Both the position numbers and the translations under genes were made by a program. Below are positions 11,785 through 14,088 of a stretch of 14,088 bases of DNA, in pieces. How positions within the stretch are numbered: position 1 is the first letter of the stretch; every line of letters starts with the position of its first letter. Origin of the DNA: CAYSBE01 sp964429245 (GTDB lineage: Bacteria > Bacteroidota > Bacteroidia > UKL13-3); assembly GCA_964429245.1 (NCBI GenBank), contig CAYSBE010000069.1:1-14088 (forward strand), written 5' to 3'. The notes under the pieces are model-generated. The model ran no database searches, was not told where the DNA came from, and saw only the letters and a list, made by a program, of their open reading frames with translations.

Positions 11785-14088
11785 CTATTCAGTAGCGAAT
11801 GCTCTTGCAGCAGCATTACCTAAATCGATGTATTCCTCTTTTCCTGTACTTACTTTTACAAATTGAATGTTACCGCCTTTAAACGTTCCCGGTGATGCAT
11901 ATAATTTACTTACAGGGTCGCCACTGTCAAATCCAACACAAAGGCCATCACCCACAAGGGTAAATTTGCCAATTTGTGCGGTCATTGGTCCTTGCGCAAC
12001 TGCTTTTTGGTTTATGTACAGCGTCATTGTTCCCATCGACTCACCATGAGCTCCGGCTTTTTCTTTAACAAATGCCATTCCCACCGTGTATCTGCCGGGT
12101 TTAAGTGTTGTTGGTGAAACCAATTGCTGTTGAGTTATACCCAGAAAATTGTATACATAATACAACTTATGGTCTTTTATAAAGAGGCTATGACCACCAA
12201 AACGAGAACCATGTGCAAAGATTACTCCTGAGGCATTTGCATCAGTGATATTTATATTGGCAACTATTTTGAACGATTTGCCTCTCACATTTACTGCCAC
12301 CGCTTCCGGTACAGCGCTGGTATTTGGATAATACGTATAGGTATCTTTCTCTTTTTCTTCTGTTGGTCTTGGAGTAGTAATGATTTGCATCGTGGTACGG
12401 TCATCAAGTGGCAATGCATTATTTTTAATGGCTTCTTCCATCCATAGTTTCTTTAATGCTTCCAGTTTTTCAGGATGCTCTTTGGCCAAATCTTTAGATT
12501 CTGAACGATCAACTTCTACATGGTATAATTCCCATTTATCCTTGTCAAAATTTCCTTTATCGGTTAGGGGAGCATGCACAGCAATTGCTTTCCATCCATC
12601 TTGCCAAATAGCACGTGTGCCCAACATGCTATAATACTGAACATGTTTTTGAGAGGGATCATTGGGTTTTGCATCAAAACTGTATTTCATTGATACGCCT
12701 GATAATGGATATTGTTCAACACCCCTATAAACTTTAGGCATTTCTAAACCGCATATTTCTAAAATGGTAGGAACAATGTCCACCGCATGGTGGTATTGGT
12801 TTCTTACCTCACCTTTTGCCTTAATTCCCTTAGGCCATGTGATGGTTAGTGGACAAGTGGTTCCTCCGGCATAATTGGAGTAACGCTTAAACATTTTGAA
12901 AGGAGTGGATAAGGCAGCTGCCCAGCCGGTAGGATAATGTTCATAGGTGTTTGGCCCTCCCAATTCATCAATCAATTTCATGTTTTCAGCAAGGTCATCA
13001 GGGAAGCCATTGAAGAATTTATTTTCGTTTACCGAACCGTTAGGAGTTCCTTCTCCGGAAGCTCCGTTATCAGATGCATACATGATGATGGTATTTTCAT
13101 ATTGACCTGTAGCTTTCAAATAATCAACAATGCGGCCAATTTGTACATCGGTATATTCTGAAAAAGCAGCATATACTTCACATAGCCTAGAGAATAATTT
13201 TTTTTCGTCAGCACTTAATGTTTCCCACGGCCTAACAGCGTCAGCAGGGTTGGCCATATCTCCCGGCATCGGGTTCCATTCCGTAAGTGTTGTGCCTTTG
13301 GGTAAAATTCCTTTTTCGATCATGCGGGGCAAAACCCATTTGCGGTACGCATCGTAACCATCATCAAATTTACCTTTGTATTTTGCGATATAATCTTTTG
13401 GTGCCTGATGCGGAGCATGATTTGCTCCCGGACAATACCACATAAACCAAGGCTTTGATGGATTGGCCGATTTTTGGTCACTAATCATTTTGATGGCTTG
13501 GTCAGCTAAATCTTTGGATAAATGATAACCTTCTTCGGGGCCATATGGCTGTTCTATCGCATGGTTGTCTTCGGTTAAATCGGGATAATACTGGTTGGTT
13601 TCTCCTCCAATAAATCCGTAAAAACGATCGTAACCCTGTTGTAATGGCCACTGACTTTTATTAGAGCCGGCTGATAAATCAGTTTCGGGTACATTGTGGT
13701 TTTTGCCAATCCAAAACGTACTCCAGCCATTGTCGTTTAATATTTGCGCCATGGTAGCTGTTTGAGGAGGCAACTGACAACTAAAGCCCGGAAATCCATT
13801 TGCACCTTCGGTTATCACGCCCATACCATTAAGGTTATGATTACGACCTGTATTTATACATGAACGTGTTGGCGAACAAAGTGCAACTGTTTGCCACTGG
13901 GTATAGGTTATTCCATCTGCAGCCAACTTATCAAGTGTAGGCATATTTATGCGGCCACCGTAAGGTGACCAAGCCGCTAAACCTGTATCATCAAACAAAA
14001 TAAACAATATGTTTGGTGAACCCTCAGGTGCTTTTTTACGAATGAAGGGAGCCCAATCTGCTTTTGAATCACGGACATCTAATTTAAT
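11785..14088 (-). CDS. Arylsulfatase (sulfatase family, Cys-type), 5' end beyond window
   Basis: The frame is open to the right edge, so the true start lies outside; 767 residues are visible. The TTG at 14005-14007 is an internal Leu in PNILFILFDD. The catalytic set of the sulfatase family fits: D33-D34 (FDDTG), the formylglycine site CSPTRS with C71 and R75, K129 and H131 (GKNHN), H224 (PGANHAPH), and D340-N341 (ASDNGAS). The spacing from the first Asp to the Cys (38) is the same as in Pseudomonas arylsulfatase. These enzymes hydrolyse sulfate esters after a maturation enzyme converts the Cys to formylglycine; no such enzyme is in the window. The last 180 or so residues form a beta-rich extra domain seen in a large-arylsulfatase subgroup. 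Its export status is unknown because the N-terminus is missing. Confidence 0.92.
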   Translation of the reverse strand: MKLDVRDSKADWAPFIRKKAPEGSPNILFILFDDTGLAAWSPYGGRINMPTLDKLAADGITYTQWQTVALCSPTRSCINTGRNHNLNGMGVITEGANGFPGFSCQLPPQTATMAQILNDNGWSTFWIGKNHNVPETDLSAGSNKSQWPLQQGYDRFYGFIGGETNQYYPDLTEDNHAIEQPYGPEEGYHLSKDLADQAIKMISDQKSANPSKPWFMWYCPGANHAPHQAPKDYIAKYKGKFDDGYDAYRKWVLPRMIEKGILPKGTTLTEWNPMPGDMANPADAVRPWETLSADEKKLFSRLCEVYAAFSEYTDVQIGRIVDYLKATGQYENTIIMYASDNGASGEGTPNGSVNENKFFNGFPDDLAENMKLIDELGGPNTYEHYPTGWAAALSTPFKMFKRYSNYAGGTTCPLTITWPKGIKAKGEVRNQYHHAVDIVPTILEICGLEMPKVYRGVEQYPLSGVSMKYSFDAKPNDPSQKHVQYYSMLGTRAIWQDGWKAIAVHAPLTDKGNFDKDKWELYHVEVDRSESKDLAKEHPEKLEALKKLWMEEAIKNNALPLDDRTTMQIITTPRPTEEKEKDTYTYYPNTSAVPEAVAVNVRGKSFKIVANINITDANASGVIFAHGSRFGGHSLFIKDHKLYYVYNFLGITQQQLVSPTTLKPGRYTVGMAFVKEKAGAHGESMGTMTLYINQKAVAQGPMTAQIGKFTLVGDGLCVGFDSGDPVSKLYASPGTFKGGNIQFVKVSTGKEEYIDLGNAAARAFATE

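Noticed and set aside
14005..14007. TTG as start codon of the sulfatase
   Set aside because: The frame stays open to the window edge and the preceding residues (APEGSPNI) are the usual lead-in to the first beta-strand of this family, so the gene is simply cut by the edge.

Overview
The window reads as chromosomal DNA from a member of the Bacteroidota. Four features point there: a C-terminal type IX secretion (Por) sorting domain on the protein ending at 5805, AT-rich intergenic DNA with promoter elements of the TAnnTTTG type (34-41 and 7878-7885), little sign of Shine-Dalgarno sequences, and a lipoprotein with a CxK(D/E)(D/E)-type surface-export signal. I cannot name a genus. No rRNA, tRNA, CRISPR array, insertion sequence or phage gene was seen. 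No stretch longer than 300 bases lacks a gene; the longest gene-free stretch is the 215 bases at 7692-7906, between divergent promoters. A 100-base run of N at 3513-3612 is a scaffold gap inside a gene.

Layout, left to right. The plus strand opens with a tRNA U34 hydroxylase (trhO, 74-1018) and an exported beta-barrel-like protein of unknown role (1091-1993). The minus strand then carries a tightly packed three-gene redox operon, transcribed from 5695 down to 1994: a MauG/cytochrome c peroxidase-type di-heme enzyme with a long imelysin-like N-terminal extension, a Rieske [2Fe-2S] lipoprotein broken by the gap, and a cytochrome c domain fused to a PHM-like two-copper monooxygenase. A perfect 14-bp hairpin separates this operon from an upstream same-strand PhoX/DUF839-type protein secreted by T9SS (5805-7691). 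A divergent promoter region follows, then an ABC-F ATPase of the YkpA type on the plus strand (7907-9538). The rest is on the minus strand: an SRPBCC/AHSA1 protein (9561-9968), a DUF6671-like protein with zinc-ribbon cysteines (10138-10974), a small outer-membrane-like protein (11017-11592), and an arylsulfatase cut by the right edge (11785-14088).

The most interesting region is the redox operon. All six copper ligands of a PHM-type monooxygenase can be aligned by eye, and the same polypeptide carries its own c-type heme. Its neighbours are a disulfide-type (bc1-like) Rieske centre on a lipoprotein predicted to reach the cell surface, and a di-heme oxidase/peroxidase. I infer an extracytoplasmic electron-transfer and oxidation module of unknown substrate. 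The remaining genes look like independent housekeeping or accessory units: translation, organophosphate and sulfate-ester hydrolysis, and stress.
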